DNA from: Aspidiotus rigidus
Lineage: Eukaryota > Arthropoda > Insecta > Hemiptera > Diaspididae
Direction: 5' to 3'
DNA: 64,000 nucleotides
Assembly (NCBI GenBank): GCA_035079385.1
Contig: JAVHKY010000001.1
Location: forward strand, 12,300,501-12,364,500
Shown here: positions 62,868-64,000 of the stretch, in pieces
How positions within the stretch are numbered: position 1 is the first letter of the stretch
Layout: each line of letters starts with the position of its first letter
The notes under the pieces: generated by a model
The model's input: only the letters and a program-made list of their open reading frames with translations
Told to the model about the DNA's origin: nothing
The model's database searches: none
Translations under genes and position numbers: made by a program

Positions 62868-63250
62868 TAAGAATTTGTCTGCAGCTGAACGCGGTTTCGA
62901 AAAAAAGGAGTCCGCGGCAGTGCGTAGAATTTTAGATGAAAATATGTCTCCAGTGGTCTGCCGCTTTTTTTAGTAAGGATAAGTCTGCAGCTGAACGCAG
63001 AATAGAAAAATAATTAGGAGTCTGCGGCAGTGCGCAGCTTTTTAGGTTAAACTCATTCTGCGGTGATCTGCCGCTTCCTCTTCAGAGAATTAGTCTACAG
63101 CAGGACGCGGCTTACACACGTTTATTTTTGTATGCTGCAGAATGCTGCTGAAAGCTCACGCGAAGTTTTCTGCTGTGTACGCCGCAGACACGTTAGTCTC
63201 ATTCTGCTGTAGTTGTATTCTGCTGCAGACTCGACCGCAGAATAATAGCC
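62868..63250. repeat. CTGC/GCAG-rich tandem repeat, period about 108 bp
   Basis: Two full units (about 62868-62973 and 62974-63085) share gtctgcagctgaacgc, ggagtctgcggcagtgcg and ggt-atctgccgct in order; a partial third unit begins agtctacagcaggacgcgg. Further diverged tctgctgcagac words run to 63250. Non-coding. Confidence 0.65.
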
Positions 63251-63266
63251 GATTTCGTCAGCAGGG

Positions 63267-63720
63267 TTGGCCAAGCACCTCGTAAACCTAGGAAACGTAG
63301 GAAGCTTTGTCCATAACTACGACAGCATTCCCTTTGTCAGCTTTTGTAATGACTAACTTCTCCTCCCTAATCTTCCTCCTCAAACCTATGATCAACTCAC
63401 TCCCTGCATCACTTATGCAAGGGAGGAGGGTATTGCGAACCATTTCGGCACATTTTTCTGGGTATTTACCCCAGGCCCGATCTTTACTGCTAAATCAGCC
63501 ACGACGTTAGCTAAAATCTCCTAATTTTTTAGAGGGGGGAGCCCGAATTTCAATCCCTTCTCCAGAAGTGTCAACTCGTTACGGTTAAACTCCGTTTTAC
63601 GACACGAGGCTGAAATTGTTGGATAATATCATCGTCACCTCAATCTAATTCGCCATCCCTAGCCTTAGAGCTCAGGAGGGAGGTAAGTTTCCGATTTTTT
63701 CTTTCTTTTAATTTCAGCTC
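63267..63720 (-). pseudogene. PLE-D N-terminal fragment, second copy
   Basis: Same minus-strand coding as 60955-61427 (basic FELKLKERKNRKL, DLAVKIGPGVNTQK-like, NADKGNAVVVMDKAS region), frameshifted. Confidence 0.75.
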
Positions 63721-63779
63721 AAACTCGTTACACCCTTCCATCAAATATACTCTGGAAGTTGGTGGTTCATCAATAAATT
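63267..63779. repeat. Direct repeat of about 520 bp, right copy
   Basis: Second copy of 60955-61477, with a few substitutions and small gaps. Confidence 0.85.
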
Positions 63780-64000
63780 TTCTGGACTTAATCCACATCC
63801 TTCATTGACGGGGTCCATGGAATCGGTATTTACCAGAAAAGTACTTCGACCGACATTGCCATCCACGGGTCGTCTAACGTACCTTTTGCCCATAAAGTAG
63901 CTATCATCGGCTCTCCTTTGGGCTCTCTCGTTTCGGAGATATTTATGTCCAGATTTGGATTTGAGGTTGACTTGTTTTCCTCTGGCCAAGTGCTACTGAG
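63721..64000 (+). pseudogene. PLE-D RT fragment, opposite strand
   Basis: Plus strand: PSIKYTLEVGGSSINFLDL, then GVHGIGIYQKSTSTDIAIHG, AHKVA, and next to it IGSPLGSLVSEIFMSRFGFE. The last block normally precedes the first, so the order is scrambled by a rearrangement near 63905. It runs off the right edge. Confidence 0.75.

Noticed and set aside
1610..64000. A bacterial RT system (retron, group II intron or DRT-type defence RT)
   Set aside because: RT domains here are followed by GIY-YIG endonuclease or accompanied by APE endonuclease and Gag, in AT-rich eukaryotic DNA with poly(A) tails and target-site duplications. These are PLE and LINE hallmarks.

Overview
The window looks like a transposon graveyard from an animal nuclear genome, most probably an insect. 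The DNA is AT-rich, has long A/T homopolymers, has no bacterial-style gene packing, and carries almost only decayed eukaryotic mobile elements: Penelope-like elements (PLEs), R1-clade and related non-LTR retrotransposons, BEL/Pao, Ty3/gypsy and Ty1/copia pieces, a pogo/Tigger DNA transposon and hAT transposases. Short CCTAA runs, the arthropod telomere unit, occur around 44.6 and 45.7 kb. I see no rRNA, convincing tRNA, CRISPR array or prokaryotic operon.

Layout. 1-0.9 kb: BEL/Pao reverse transcriptase (RT) remnant, minus strand. 1.44-4.06 kb: PLE-A copy 1 with perfect target-site duplications and the only long open PLE reading frame. 5.85-6.6 kb: tandem repeats next to a PLE scrap. 9.8-12.06 kb: PLE-A copy 2, then a LINE 3' end. 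13.25-13.43 kb: one possible host exon. 14.1-14.5 kb: tandem repeats. 15.8-18.9 kb: BEL/Pao, hAT and copia remnants abutting on the minus strand. 19.1-24.1 kb: minus-strand PLE-B split by PLE-A copy 3 and by a small poly(A)-tailed insertion. 27.2-28.5 kb: internally deleted R1-like element. 31.6-34.2 kb: R1-like and PLE-C remnants. 34.5 kb: zinc-finger remnant. 35.06-37.16 kb: Tigger transposon with terminal inverted repeats. 40.4-48.3 kb: a cluster of R1-like copies, one containing another LINE, which itself contains a 111-bp PLE miniature. 50.8-54.6 kb: PLE-B copy 2 split by PLE-A copy 4. 55.3-56.4 kb: hAT and R1 scraps. 57.8-58.0 kb: hairpin plus hammerhead-like motif. 60.4-64.0 kb: PLE-D remnants around a gypsy fragment.

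How the parts relate. PLEs encode an RT fused to a GIY-YIG endonuclease. Their tails here share a modular layout: a hammerhead-ribozyme-like box (stem II, then GAAAGCGCTC), a small ACTC/GAGT hairpin, and then the ATG and first codons of the PLE reading frame. The tail therefore doubles as the start of the element, and most copies carry it again in inverted orientation. PLE-A has landed inside PLE-B twice. The strongest leads are the hammerhead-like tails with covarying stems, the fold-back PLE insertions with clean target-site duplications, the 111-bp PLE miniature, and a LINE insertion flanked by telomere-like units.

All family assignments rest on motifs read by eye. Subfamily names (PLE-A to PLE-D) are mine.
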